Shown piece by piece: positions 1 through 13,900 of a stretch of 64,000 bases of DNA. The translations under genes and the position numbers were made by a program. Source of the DNA: Amaranthus tricolor (lineage: Eukaryota > Streptophyta > Magnoliopsida > Caryophyllales > Amaranthaceae); the NCBI RefSeq assembly GCF_026212465.1, contig NC_080057.1, positions 21,720,147 to 21,784,146 on the forward strand, in the 5' to 3' direction. The notes under the pieces were generated by a model. That model was not told where the DNA came from. It saw only the letters and a list, made by a program, of their open reading frames with translations, and did no database searches. Positions within the stretch are counted from its first letter, which is position 1. Each line of letters starts with the position of its first letter.

Positions 1-3000
1 CTAGGGAGTTCTTTGTATAAGTATGCTAATCCTCTTGCTACTCCCTTGATTATCTTCAACCTCTTTGGCCAATCTAACTTTCCTTGCTTCAGTTTACGGT
101 TTCCTAAAACACAAGAAGACCACACTACGTTATTTTTAAGCTTTAATGAGGGCGCTATTTGTGTTACTTTACGAGGGTGTTAAGGGTCAACTCAACTTAA
201 AGCTTAAGCCGATAGTTGAGACTCTAATATGAAATGTATATTCTATTATGCCATCGTTCTCACAAGAATGTTAGAAGTGTAAATACAATACAAATCTCTC
301 TTTTTCTCAACGTTAATAATTTCACTTCAAAGGAAGAATATTTGAGATTCAAAGCCATAATCTGAGCCTCTGATACAATATTAAGAAACCAACAAATTTA
401 AGCTAATATCTGAAGCCCATATTAAGTTAATATTCTCTATGAGAGGGAAGGGAGAGGGAAGAGAAGGGAAGGAGAAGAAAGTAATATAAGGTCATTTTTG
501 CATAAAATATTTCCTTTTTTATCAACAAAAATGATTGAACTAATACGTTCAAGTTCCTCCCCTATAAAATTGGTAACCTGAGAAAGAAAAATGTACCTCT
601 CCAACTCCTTTCCCTTTCATTCCCTCAATATATATAGTGTACACCAACAACATTTAATATGCTGTTATTTTTAACAAATTATTGAAAAGTAGCATAAACG
701 ATCGGGGTGTGTAGTAGTTGGCTTTTGTGTTGAATTTTTAGTTAGCTTTTAGCTTGTTGGCTGATAAAAAACTAAAAGTGTTTAATAAATAGCTTTTCGG
801 CCAAAATGAAAACATTAGTTTGACTTTTGGCTTGTTGATCCATTTTTTTGTTTTATAAACAACTAAGAGTTAAAAATCTAATTCTACCAAACATCCCCTA
901 AACAATTAGCTTATTCAACTTGTCTAAAAACCAATAAAAATAACCATCATTTCGATATGGTCAAACAAAACAATAATTATTAGCCAACAACTAACAACCA
1001 ACAACCATTTGTGAAATACCTCAATATAAAAAAAGAGACAAGTAATATTACTAAATACTAACCATGAAGTTGACTAGCCAAGTTCCCACAATCAACAAAA
1101 TCAAATATTAGAAGCTTCTCTTCTTTCCTATAATAATAAGCAACTAAAGCCAACAAGTTTGGGTGTCTTAACTTGCCCATCCTCCAAACATTCTCATTGA
1201 ACTCCTCTCTCCCAACTTTAGTCATTTGTCTAAATCTCTTAACCACCAATAACTGCCCCGAAAATATCTCAACTTTGTAAGAAGATTCAAAATTTCCACT
1301 CTCCAACACTTGTGCTGATGCAGTCAACAACTCTGATAAATCAAACTTTTTCCTGTCATCTCTCACAAAATCTAGCTTTCCTGGATCTTGTCTTTTCTTT
1401 GTAGTTGTGTGTTCTTCACTTGGTGGAACATATGTTGTTTGATTCCCATCTTGAGATGCCAAACTAGTTCGTTTATTTAACTTTGCTTTATGTTTGTTTC
1501 GACATACGAACACGATTAGTATAGACGTGATTAAAAGTACAATCATTATAACCAGCACGATCAGAGTGGATTTACTTGATTTGGATTTTGTATTGAGAGT
1601 TGATACATCTTTGGGTGTTTTTTCACTAGTGCATGGCTCAAGAGGGGGCCCACACAGTCCTTTGTTCCCTGTATCAACATAAAAAAGTATTCACTTAATT
1701 AAGAAATATTAAAACATTTAAGAAATTATATTGTTGAGTGGTTATGTGATTGAATGAAATTTGTTTAGTAGAATTTGGCATGGAATTTTTTTTATAAAAA
1801 CTATTAAAGCAAATATTCATTTTCATTACTATCTTCATAATAAAGATGAATTTAAAATACTAGTATAGAATGAGTTGATCACTAATATCATCGCTGCATG
1901 TATATGTGAACAACTTTGCAATGTTAATAGGGTTTTGATCAAGTGGACCATAATCTAGATAGATCCAAACCTAGATATATTCTCGCCATCTTATTATATG
2001 AAACTTGTAGGGAAATTCCTGGTCCATTATTGGTGTTGATATGAAAATTTTCGAAAAATTTTGTGGGGATGTAGTTGCATTACATGAGATTCTTCCTACA
2101 AACTACACCATATGGATAATTACAGAAAATAAAAGTTAAAAATAACGGAAAATATATGAATTAAAATTATAACTAAAATGTTACACTAAAAAGACTTGAA
2201 ACTCAAGTCCATGTAATATTAAAGCTTCCCTTACCATTCAAGCACCAAATGTTTATTACTCTAACAACCAATTTGGTTGTTTATACTAAATGGTGATAAT
2301 AAAAATGATTTACAGTGAAAATTTTAAGATATATACCATGTTATTTCTATGTTAAATTTACAAATTTTCCATTACCACTTAATACCACATTTTTAAATGC
2401 TAATGCATTAATAAAAATTTTGCAAAGAAAATGCGATAAATAATGTAGCAACCATGACCATTAAACTCGTCAAAATATTTTCCTACCAAAATTACACCCA
2501 ACTCCTCGTTACAATTCCCACCCATTTTAACCAACAACCAGACCGTTTTAGAGCAATAATATATAATCAAAAGATCTGCATAGTTCAAACTTTTATAAAA
2601 TAAACCGAAACGATAATGGATGCACCATAAGGGTCGAGCCCTTGTCAGCTCCTTGTGATTTCGCCGATGATAATAATACACTTATTTCCAAATTTAAGTA
2701 ATACAAAAAATTTTTTTACCTGAAAAGACCTTAGGATTTCTTTTAGAGAGTCTAGCAGGAATAGGACCTTCCAAATGATTATTAGCCACATTAATATTCA
2801 AATTACTTTGTTGAAAATCAGGAATACACCCTTCAAATTGATTACCATCTAATTTCAATTCAATAAGAATTGGCAACCTACCCAAAGAATTTGGTATCTT
2901 TCCTTTTAACCCATTATTTGTCAAAACCACCCTTCTTAAAGCATCCATTCCTACAAACCCATCATCAGGAATTTCACCTGAAAATTTATTATTACTTAGA

Positions 3001-3422
3001 AAAATAGATCTTAATTTTATTAATGGCCTTAAATTTGGGATAGACCCTTCAAAAATATTGTTTTTTAAGCTTAAAGTTCTTAATTCAGGCAATTGGGATA
3101 GTGCATCTATATCAATTTTCCCTTTTAGACCCATATTTTCTAGTTGTATGCCCCATACTTTACCATTATCACATATAACACCATCCCATTTTGAGACATC
3201 CCCTTGTGCACATGGGACAATTGAAGGGTTCCAATTTGGGGTACCTTCTTTATGTACTAGAGATGACTTGAATTTTAGCAAGGCTTCCATTTCTATGTCA
3301 CCTAGTATGGGTGTCCATAGGTACATTGTTGACAAAACGAATATGAAATGAAAAATGAGAAAAAAAGACGAGGGTAATGGTGGGCGCACAAGCTGATCAA
3401 ATGCATGCGCGCCCATTACCAA
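1..3422 (-). CDS. Pollen receptor-like LRR kinase, 3' part off the left edge
   Basis: This encodes a plasma-membrane LRR receptor-like kinase of the PRK type, known in pollen-tube signalling. The exons I assign are 3422-2720, 1668-1063 and 103-1, joined by GT-AG introns with matching phases. Exon 1 gives a hydrophobic signal segment, an N-terminal cap with Cys-Asp-Trp spacing typical of LRRNT, and about five LRRs. Exon 2 opens with the NKGLCGPPLEPC motif that closes the ectodomain in this family, then one membrane span (VIMIVLLITSILIVFV), a basic juxtamembrane stretch and the start of the kinase domain. The kinase lysine is present (LLVVKRF), but the glycine loop is degenerate (SGNFESSYKV), as is common in PRKs. 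Exon 3 carries the LDWPKRLKIIKGVARGL segment and is cut by the window edge. The start could be the first or second Met (residue 1 or 3). Intron 2 (104-1062) holds two repeats. Intron 1 is 1669-2719. Confidence 0.88.
179..425 (-). repeat. Dispersed retroelement-like repeat, family R1, copy 1
   Basis: This is a degraded copy in intron 2 of the PRK-like gene. It shares with the copies at 5588, 10362 and 39164 the block 'caactcaac..aaagcttaagc..atagttgag', a 'tctaatat' stretch and a far block ending in 'gagattc'. The B-box-like motif seen in the better copies is mutated here. It is recognisable only by comparison with the others. Confidence 0.5.
715..1015. repeat. MITE-like repeat, family M5 (GGCTTTT-rich ends)
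   Basis: This stretch lies in intron 2 of the PRK-like gene. It begins with 'gtagttggcttttg', has 'aaagtgtttaataaat' inside, contains 'taccaaacatcccctaaacaatta' and ends with 'agccaacaactaacaaccaac', so its two ends are roughly inverted. The same order of motifs occurs at 27120-27430, and parts occur at 19480-20040, 33490-33955 and 34765-34920. It is probably a non-autonomous hAT-type element; that class assignment is inference. Confidence 0.5.
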
Positions 3423-4948
3423 TTTAACAATTTATCGAGTTCGTTACGATGAAAATATAAAAATATGAAATTAAATGATATTTATTAGGTTTAAATTTAG
3501 ATTATGAGAAAAAAGATCAATATCGAATATTATCATCATGCATTATTTTATTTGTCTTCCAAATTGCTAATGGAGGCCAATGTGTTAATTAAAGATAATA
3601 AGAATAGATGAAAGGAATTGTTTTTAATAATTGTTAATGCATGATGATATCAAATGGGAAGGTTTTGGAGGGTTTTTGGGTGTAAATGTGGGTGTTAATT
3701 GGTAAAAAGTCTATGATTTGGGTTGTTGAGGGAGGATGAGAATGTAAGAGATTAGCTATGTTTTAGAGAGAAAAATATGGCTAGCCTATCAATAAATAAT
3801 CTTTATTATTTTTTTTTTTGCATTCTAATAATAGTTTTGCAACTTATATAAAAAAAAGACAATTGATGATAAATTAAGAACATATTTGAAATTTTATTTG
3901 AGGGTTACAAAGTTTTTTTGGACTCTTTTAGTTGTAGAGTTCAAAGTTTGTGTAGCAAAGTTTTGAGAGTTCAAGAAAAGTTACGGCGAGATGAGTCATT
4001 TTACGATAGGTGTTAAGTGGAAGTGTAGTGATGTATGCAACTGAGCAATCCTAACAAATTGATAGACTTAGACCTTGTTCCTACATGGCCCGATCAATTA
4101 AATCGGGCACTCGCCATCCATTTTCATTGTTTAATTCTTTGACAACATCATAGAAACGATACATAATTATGGTAAAAAAAAATGTTTAGGATTGTATAAC
4201 TTTGACAATGAATAGGCTTAATGTGTAAAGATGGATTGTTGAAGTGCAACTTGAGTCAAATAATATTTTTGGACTCTTTTGATTGATTCCATGCATGTAT
4301 AGAAGAGTGTAACTTCTTCATGTATGCTTGGGATATTTGTTCACTTATTCTTTAAACACAAAATACCATATACTAATCAAATTTAGTATCATTTTTTGCC
4401 AATCATGATCAAAGATAATTCTATAAAATGGAGACACATGATTTGAATGATTCAATTTAATTTATTGGTTTAGTTGATTATAATCTACTAGTCTATTACT
4501 ATGTTGACTAACAAATTTACTATGGTTTAATTTGTTTTAAAATGATAAAACTTCAAGCTATGATGTTAAATTGAACTTTAATCAAACTGAATTTGAACTA
4601 TCGGTAGTTAAATGAAAGTGTAATAACCGAGATCAATTTTATCCACAACCGAATATTTAATAATAATGATGCATTTGTAATAGTAATAACACGACTGATA
4701 CATTATTCTTAAATGCCCTAAACGAAGATTGAACCGCTTACTCAATATGTATCCCATATGATTGATGAACGACAGATGATGTAAATATGAGAAAAAAGAT
4801 CAAAAATATAATTTCATAACTAAATATACATAATCATCTGGAAAAAAAAGAAGGCTCAGATAAGAGAACAAATCTTGGAAGAAGCACATTTTGTACAGTC
4901 AACATCTATATATCTTCTATGATGTTAAATTGGAGAAACAATATTACA
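3423..4948. other. Spacer between PRK-like gene and SRF gene
   Basis: This is AT-rich DNA of about 1.5 kb between two minus-strand genes. It should hold the promoter and leader of the PRK-like gene (right of 3422) and the 3' flank of the SRF gene. I see no open frame with a recognisable product, no RNA gene and no clear transposon end here. Confidence 0.6.
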
Positions 4949-7900
4949 TTAGTAATCATAATCATCTATCTGTTGTCTGCTTGCGCTGGGGCGTTGAAGT
5001 AACTGGAGTAATGATTGCACCACATCTGACATACTTGGCCGAAAATCTGGCTCCATCTACACGACAACCAACAAATATGCAAAACCTTTAAGAGAACTGC
5101 TTTCGTGTTGTGTATTTTGTATCAAGTTAACAATGACAAACTAATAAGTTGCAAGTTTAAAGTTCAAATATCAAATGCATGATCATAACTAGGGAATCGG
5201 AGTGGGGAACGAGCTGATGATCTTAGACAACAACCACATCAATGCCAAAGCCTCGTGCAAAAAAGGGTGCAGTGGAAAGAGGGTGTTGTGGTACTAAGGG
5301 GGTGCATCTTACTTATCATTGGGTGGTTGTTGATGGATATGCGGGGAAGTGATGACGAGCATATTGAGTGCCAAATGAAAGTATTTGCGGCTTTTGGTGG
5401 GAGAGTTTGTAAACGGGGACTGATTTGATGATGAACGCAGCGAGATCAATTATAAGGAAACTCCCATGCCCTTCTCGTCGTACTAATGCATGTTTTTGAT
5501 GCACACATGGAGTTCAATGGGATCCTAGCCTCGGGGATTAAGGCTTCACATGGGCATTTTGCGCTATCCATGATAAGTAGCTCTCTACAATGTTAGAGTA
5601 TATAACATATTATGGGGCCTAGCTTGGTTTCACAAGTCAACGTGACAAGAGGTATAAGAAGGGTCTTTGCTGCATCCACACTTCTAAGTTCTAGCCCAAA
5701 GGGCTCTCATGTGAGGAGGTGTATTAGAGTATATAATATAAGCTTTTGGTTGAGTTGGTTCCTTGACAAACAAGTTGATGCTACTTTACATAGGTTCTAT
5801 ACTTAGTTTCCAATAGTCGTGACTTGTGATAACTTTGCGAGTCTCCAATGGATCATGTCCCTTGAAGTAAGTATGCTTGCACAAATTGCCATAGAGTGAT
5901 AGAGATGGAGTCGACAACGCGCCTTGGTGCTGCTATGTATGCTTGCACAAGTTGGCCATACAAATAGCATTGGCAAACGGTCCATTCAGATTGAGTCATA
6001 AACAGGCAGGGTTACAAACTTACGCATCAGTCGGTTCAGCTTTGGGTGTATTTGGGTCAGGTATGATTTGATTTGTGTAATTTCGAGTACACTTCAGATT
6101 GCATTAGGTAGAGTTAATAAACTATTCGAAGTTACGTTATTTTCATCATATTAAGACAGTGCTAACCTGCAAACAAAGCGCAATGATATCAGCAAACTGA
6201 GAAATTTGCTTGGGAGGGTAGAGTCCACGTAGTGAAGGATCAGCCATTTTCTCAAGAGCATCGATATCATGGAGCTGTGGCACTGCCCATTGTACAAGAT
6301 ACTGCTCTTCTTTCGGCTTAGTACTGAAAACAAAAGGAAAGGAAACAATGAGCAGAGAGAATAGAATATATGCAGTATTAAGTACAGTTTGGTTAGTATA
6401 GCAATCAAAACAAACCTATCAAAAGGCATGCGACCAGTCAATATTTCGAGCATGACGACTCCAAAGCTATACATGTCACTTTTCAATGTGTAAGTTGCAC
6501 CATTTATGCATTCTGGAGCACACCACCCACTTCCACGGTTTTCACTTGCTTCCTGGGGTACATAAACTGTATAAGGATCATGCCTTTCCAATAAAGACAA
6601 AAACAGGAAAATGCAAGGGAAAAAATAAATCCGAAACAAAATTCCGTATGGCATTGACTCCAACCTAGGCAGGGTCAAGGAGAGTTGAGTGTGCACAACT
6701 TTAGCAAGAAGATCAGAATCTTGCAACAAATATGATTAAAAAATAATACTCCCTCTATCCCAAATATTTGTTCTTGTTTGATTAAAATAATAGACTTGTA
6801 TGAATAAAAAGGTGGAAGTGACCAGCGTCACATGATTCGCTAATCTCCTCATGAATCGCGAATTGAAAAAAAAGTAGGTTTTGGGCTTTTTTTGGGCAAA
6901 CTTGAGCAAATCACAAATTCAAAAACCAAACTTAGCCAGCGAATTATGTTATACTGGGTGCGACGTTTGTTTCGGACGGAGATAGTAGTAAAATGTTATG
7001 GAAAGCACTAAATCACTTGTTGTAAACAAATAACACGCTAAGAAAAGTCTCGAGACAAGGCTTGTTCATCTAACCCATTTAAGTTTTCATAGCAACAATA
7101 TATCAATTGCTGGAGAACACAATCTATTCACCATTTCCAACAGGTAACTCTAACAATCTACTACTCCTTACCTGATAAAAAGTTGCCAATCCGCACTCTG
7201 TTAGACGAGGGTTCAACTCCATATCAAGTAGAATATTGGATGACTTGATACTTCGATGAACCAGCGAACAGTTCTCGTGCAGGAACCTATGTACAAGGAT
7301 GTATGTAAATAAAAAATATTACAAGATGCAATCCTCAATCTCAACAATATGGGATCGGCTACACATAACTGTTTTTATTAAGACGCTTCTATTAAATCCG
7401 AGCATATATGTACAAAGTGTAAATGAACACTAAAGTTCCTTGATTGATATATATCTAAAAGAAAGAAAGAAAAGAAAGAGACTTACTCAACAGCGCGTGC
7501 AGTTCCAAGAGTAATCCTCACTCTAGTATTCCATGTAAGGGGCTTGCTAAAGTCATCAGACAAGTGAAGGTACTCATAAATCGAACCATTTCTAAAATAC
7601 TCGTACACCAGCATGTTATGGCCCTGCTCTGAGCAATGTCCAACAAGCTCGGCAACATTTGGATGGTAAATTTTGGAGATACTCGAAATAATCTCTGAAA
7701 ACTTGTCACTTTTGCCATCTTGAAAGAATGAGGAACTTATTTTTTTCACAGCTAATACCTGATACAGTTAAGATAATCACTTTTACTCCAGAATTCTTAA
7801 AATTCAACAGCATTTTTCAACTACACTACACCTGCAATGAAGTTTGTCAAAATGGTATATATGGAGGAGAGTTTGCTTTTGTATCAAGCCATTGTTGGTT

Positions 7901-10900
7901 TGCTTGGCATGTGTTTCATGGTCAACCATTTGTGTTTGGCTTGATTGTGTAGTAAGTGATGAGACATGGAGATTGGTGAGCTTAAGAAGGCGGCCCAAGG
8001 TTCATGGTGGAGTTGCTGTCAATTATGGGAAGAAGAGTAAAGATGCCTTAACCCTTGTCTTGGAGTGCATGTGGTTCTATGTATTAAAGAAGAAGTTGCC
8101 CATGAAGTGGTTGCACAAGCCCTCAAGAAGCTCGAATGAGCATACCAGCCACCAAGAAGTCAGAATGTTTCCAGGCTTATCTGCTCGGCCGAGAAGAAGC
8201 AGGCACCCACTGAACTAGCAACTCGGCTTCAAAGCAGGCAATGGATCATTATTTGAAATTTGTATAGCACTATGCTCATTAGTATTGAATTAGTTTCCGC
8301 GAATTCTACCATTTTGTTTGATGAAATCATATCGAGACATTCTCGATCGAGAAGTTCATGCATCGGGTTAGCTTGGTCGGTTTTGCAATTATGATACTTA
8401 CTCAATTTGGGTCCCACATCTTAAGGAATCTTGGATTGCTCTACAGCATATTTGTGATTTCTTAGGTATAGAAAACTTTGACCTTGGGACTTTGAAATAC
8501 ATGTTTCTTGGTTATCATTTGGTCACTTCGGTTAGAGCAAAAGCATCATATTTACCACTTTTTGCATGCAGAAATCATGTGGGAGAAAATTATTTTTTTA
8601 GCATCTTTATGGATGAAAGCTTTTGGATATTTAAATGATATTTCTCCGAAAGATCTTTATCGAAGTGAACTGAGGGTTATTTTGTAATTAAATTCATGGA
8701 CGGGACATCTTGTCCCTTAAGTAAGTACTTTCTATCTTATTAATATATTTTCTTTCTCAAAAAACTAAAGTTGTAAACTAAGCCAAGCATGTGCTTGAGC
8801 AACTATCTTCTCAAGTCTATATATGCTCATGTAATACCTTCATTGTTCTTAGTTGAGCTAGAACTCCATATCCTTCAAACACATAATACTACCCTAAGAG
8901 AAAGCGTAGCCAAATTGGTGAACCTCATAAATTGGTAAACTTGTTTGTTTATTGCATTGCTTATACATCTTATGACTTGCTTTATTTGTCTAGTTCATTG
9001 GTATACCGTCAAGTGGAATATTCAAAATGGTTCTTCCTTGCTTAACGCTTCTACAGATTGTACAAACTCCAAAGTTAACACATGAATAACAAAATATATC
9101 AGAAACTCAGCAGTAATGAAATTCTTCTGAGGAAATAATACCTTGCTATCAGGAGGTTTAGCCTTGTAAACGCGTCCAATAGATCCTTCTCCGAGTAATC
9201 GATTAGATGCGAAATTATTAGTAGCAATCTGCAACTCGGATAATGTATAAGCATTAATCTCAAAGCACACCCTTCTCTGAGAAGATGCATTATTTCCCGG
9301 CTCTTTACTCCTAAACGTCTTGAGACGAGATGATAGTGAAGGCTTAAGACCAATTGGACCAGACGATTGTAGTGCTTCATAGTCTGGGTTTGTTGAATCC
9401 ATCGATTGTCGATCTGCCAAGGATGAAGCAAATGCACCCATGTAATTAATCATTCGATTTCAATCACGAAAACAAGATGGTAATTGCATAATTGGTATAG
9501 AACAAGGAATTTACCTATGTAACTTTTGTGTTTATCTGCACCCAGCTCAGTTGACAATGGATTAGAGCCAATGTAACTGAAAGATTTGCGACGACCAGGA
9601 GTTTCCGGTTCTTCAACCAAATTTGAGGAGAAAGAGGATCTTTTCTTCGACATAATCGCCAACACGATTGCAAGTACCAGCAACACCCCCATTATAATTG
9701 AAGCAATCATAGCTCCACTCAATCCTCCTTTATTACCCATATGTGTAGACTTAACATCTTTTGCCCAAGTCATTCCAGGAGGAGGTGCCCCAGTAGACCA
9801 AGGATTTCCTTCAATGCTTCAAAAACAATGCCACATGTTACTATCAACATCAAGATCCCAATACCTCCAGAGGCTTTGGCCTTCTTGGAAGGTGACGCTG
9901 ATAAATTTAGACTTGTACATGAGACCCACACAGAAGGAGAGTTGACTGCACACAAACCCGATGAAGTTCCTCTTAAAACCAATTGGTTAATAGCATGAGT
10001 AGCTCATCAAGCTTATATGTTAGTCAACCTCACTCTAATTCTTCAATGTGAGATCACATATGGGTTATTTTTCCAACAGACACGAGGTGAGACGATATAT
10101 GTCCAATGATCTACATTCTACAACAAGAACCCAAGAACATATACAAAAATGAACTAAAAGGCTTTTATAAACTTACTCTATCTTTTTCACTTTTGTCAAC
10201 TCATTAGGAATCCACCCACTAAACTTGTTATTTGCCAAATTGCTGCAAGCATGGTGTAATGTTTTGATTTAGATACATGTATGCATGCCAATCATCAACA
10301 TAATATAATGCTTGTTAAGCAAAACATAAAGATTAGATGAAGACATTTTCATATAGCTAAAGTGTCAAGGAACCAACTCAACCAAAAGCTTCAGCTCATA
10401 GTTGAGGCCCCAGGATATGTTATATACTCTAACACGCCCGCTTACGTGAGAGGCCATTGGGCTAGAAGTGTGGATGCGCATAGCCGCCGAATATTCCACT
10501 TTAAATGAGGGGTGGTTGAGATTCGAACCCATAACCTCTTATCACGTTGACTTTTGATAACATCTCTAACATAAAGTGATCATGAAATAACACTTGTTTT
10601 TTTAAAAGCCTAAAACAAAACTATCCTCCGTTTCTTTTTAATAAACAAACATATCTCAAAAAGCTCTCACATAAATTTGCAATCAACTTACAGTTCATCA
10701 AGTTTGAGTTTGGCAAGCACATTTATCTGGCCACTGAGTTGATTGTTCTGAACATACCTGTGCATCATGATATGAACTTAAGTCTGCTACAAGAACACTT
10801 GAGACAAAAAAATATATGCATCTTTTACTTACAAATTGGAGAGGCTTGAAAGAGATCCAAAACTCTGAGGCAAACTTCCTGATAATTTGTTGAATGAAAG

Positions 10901-13900
10901 ATCCCTGCAAATAGACACCAATTTAAGCAATGGTCATACACACCCAAAAAAGCCATTACTCAAAACATCACCTAAATGGTTGCAACTTAGATGCATGCAT
11001 ATTTGGATTAAAAATTCAGATATACTACCCCCAGTGAAACATAATTCGTTAGTTAGTTCTCCTTTTGAACGATTCGCTCAAATTAGTTCAAAAATAGTCT
11101 AAAACTGACTATAATTCGCTTTTTTTAGATTCGCGATTAGCGAATCATGTGATACTAACTATCTCTCTAGTAGTTACTACAGTCACTGTAGTAACTATTG
11201 TTCATCAATTGATCTTGTTTGGCATATACTTCTTAATATAGTCATTTGGGATCTTATTTGATTCGTCCAGATGTATATTTTCACAATATTACATTTTAAA
11301 ATTTTTGATCCAATGTAACTAGAGATATTAAGGATTAAAATTGCGCATTACATCGTGTGAAAAAAGTGTAACAACTATTAAAAACAAGAAAAAGTGTAAG
11401 GTTTCAGAAATCAAAAGTTCACTTATCCTACTCAGTAGCAAAGAGAAATACAATGTTTTTTAGTAAAAAGGTGGATATGAGTAAAATTAAAAGAGTTAAA
11501 ATGTGAAACTGATCATTCTCTAACAATAAAAATAATGAAAAATGATCCAAATTGAACACTTACATGTAATCAAGGTTTGAAAGTGAACTAAACATGTCGG
11601 TTATCTGACCATTCAACTGATTATGACTTAGATCACTGCAAAAATAGATACACCCAAAATTTACTATCAGGGAATTGGTAGAAAAAAGCCACAGATGTTA
11701 TAAAAGGAAAGAAAATACCCCAAATAACAAAAAAATATCTAAGTTATTAATAACAAATTAATATTTGCTCGATCTGCCGGAAAATAATTCACTTATTATT
11801 TACTTTGAATACAATTGCCAAATATAAATCCAATTATTTTTTATTCATAATTACTTGACTTACAAAAAAGATTTGAAGATTATAAACAATAGATGAGTCT
11901 ATTTCCAGCAATTAAACCTATAAATTTATTAAAAAATAAAAAATAGATAAATTTATTTTCAACAGAACGAACAAAATTTGATTTATTAGGGATAATTTCA
12001 GAAAAAAAAACTTACATGTCCTTGAGGGTCTTTATCTGCGAAATAGAGTATGGAATAGTGCCACTAAATCCATTTTTGGACAAATCCCTAAGATGACAGC
12101 ACAATAACAAAGTCCGTTAAAAAATACTCTTTTTGTCCCTAACAATTGTCATAGTTGTATATTATATAAATATTGAAATAGTGAAATCATTTGAATTATA
12201 CTGATAATATTAAAGAACAGTTAAAACGTGTGGATCAAAATATAAGAAAGTAGTAAAGATATTTTCATAAATGAAAAATAAAAAATTTGACAAACTCTTA
12301 AGAAAAGAAAATATCTAATACCTATAAAGTGATATTAATTAGGAGTACAATTTTAGAAATAATTATTTCAGTATGAAAAAAAAACATTTTTTTAGACAAT
12401 ATCAAAAGACTCAAAAACTGATCACCATTTTCGATATGCATAGCATTATTTTAGAAGTTCCTTTCACATACTAATAATCTAACTTAATCATGGTGATTAA
12501 ATCACTATAAAAGACAAAAAATAACTAATAAAATAATCAGAAAATAAAAAATAAAAAACAAAATCATTAAAAGCCTGGACCTATTTACATCTTACACAGT
12601 TACACCTATTTGTGATTTACCAAAGTTGTAAATCACGGTTATTTACCTAGCAAACCTCTTCACATAATCCTTTTTAGAACAACTCAAGCAAACTAATTTC
12701 ATTGGGATATGAGTATCATGAGAGTATATAATATAATATTCCTATATTTTAAGTCATTAATCAAAAGCTATCATGTCAAAAAAATATAACTCAACCAAAA
12801 AATTATGCTGAAATAATACTAACACTTACAGGTGTTTTAACTTAGGAGGAAGTTGATAAGGTATATCACCGTTGAGTTTGTTATCGCTCACGTCCCTGTT
12901 CCATGACAAATTTAGCAGTAGTACCTCGAGTTACTACAGTTGCATAGTAACTACTATTCATCAAGCAATATTATTTTACCTTTTATTCTTTACGTATAAT
13001 AAAATACATAATTAAATAGGATGTTGTTTGATTTTAAGCAATGCATATTTTTAGTTATGCACACTTAAAAAGTAGTTGTTCATAATAATGCAGTGTAGCA
13101 ACTAATTCAACCAAAGGAGGAAGATAGAAATTTGTACCAGTTAAAGCAAAATCAGTAATTAAGCTTACAGGTATGTAACTGATGAAAGGCTTGATAACTG
13201 ATAACCTAGTGATCCTGATAGTCCTAAGCCTGATAAATTTCTACAAAGTTTATCAAAACAAGATTTAACATTAGTGTTAGGTTTAAATAAGAGCAAGTAC
13301 CGTTTTATCCGGACAAAATACTAAGATCAAATCTTGCTTAGGCCTCTCTTTCGCTCAACTACCTTATAATAATAAGTAACAAAAAGAAAAAATTATCCGA
13401 GATAATTCCACCTATTGGCAACCGATCTAATGTGAATAGTCACTACTATTGATTATTTCTAAAAAGTTCCCTAAATAATTCAACATTGTAAATATTTTAC
13501 TGATGGTACCCTTGTTACATTTTATCTGGCTGTTGTAGGTAGCTACCAACAAAGAAAAGTAATGGTAGACCATTGAAGAAGCATAAGGACTGAGGAAGAA
13601 GAGGTGAGTGTAACGGTCAATAGATACCTACAGTAGCCAATTAAAACGTAGCTTATTTAAAAATAATCAATAATCAATAGTAGAGATTATTCACAACAGA
13701 TTGACGATAGGTTAGATTATTCAGCATAACTTTTCCATATTAAAAAAAATCCAAAGAAAGGAAGTACATTTCAGTGACGGAAGATCCTGAACAATCAATT
13801 CCTTTCCATCCATCACCACAAGGATCACCACCACTTGCTTCCCAATACTTCAACTTTTTAGGAGATTTCAAGCTTGTAAACATAACATTAAGGGCAATGA

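Noticed and set aside
1..103. Early view that the PRK-like gene was truncated at 1063
   Set aside because: Reading 103-1 on the minus strand gives an in-phase kinase exon after a good acceptor, so the gene simply continues past the window edge.
10541..10575. Possible tRNA gene because of the GGTTCGAATC motif
   Set aside because: No cloverleaf or acceptor stem can be formed; the motif belongs to the R1 repeat.
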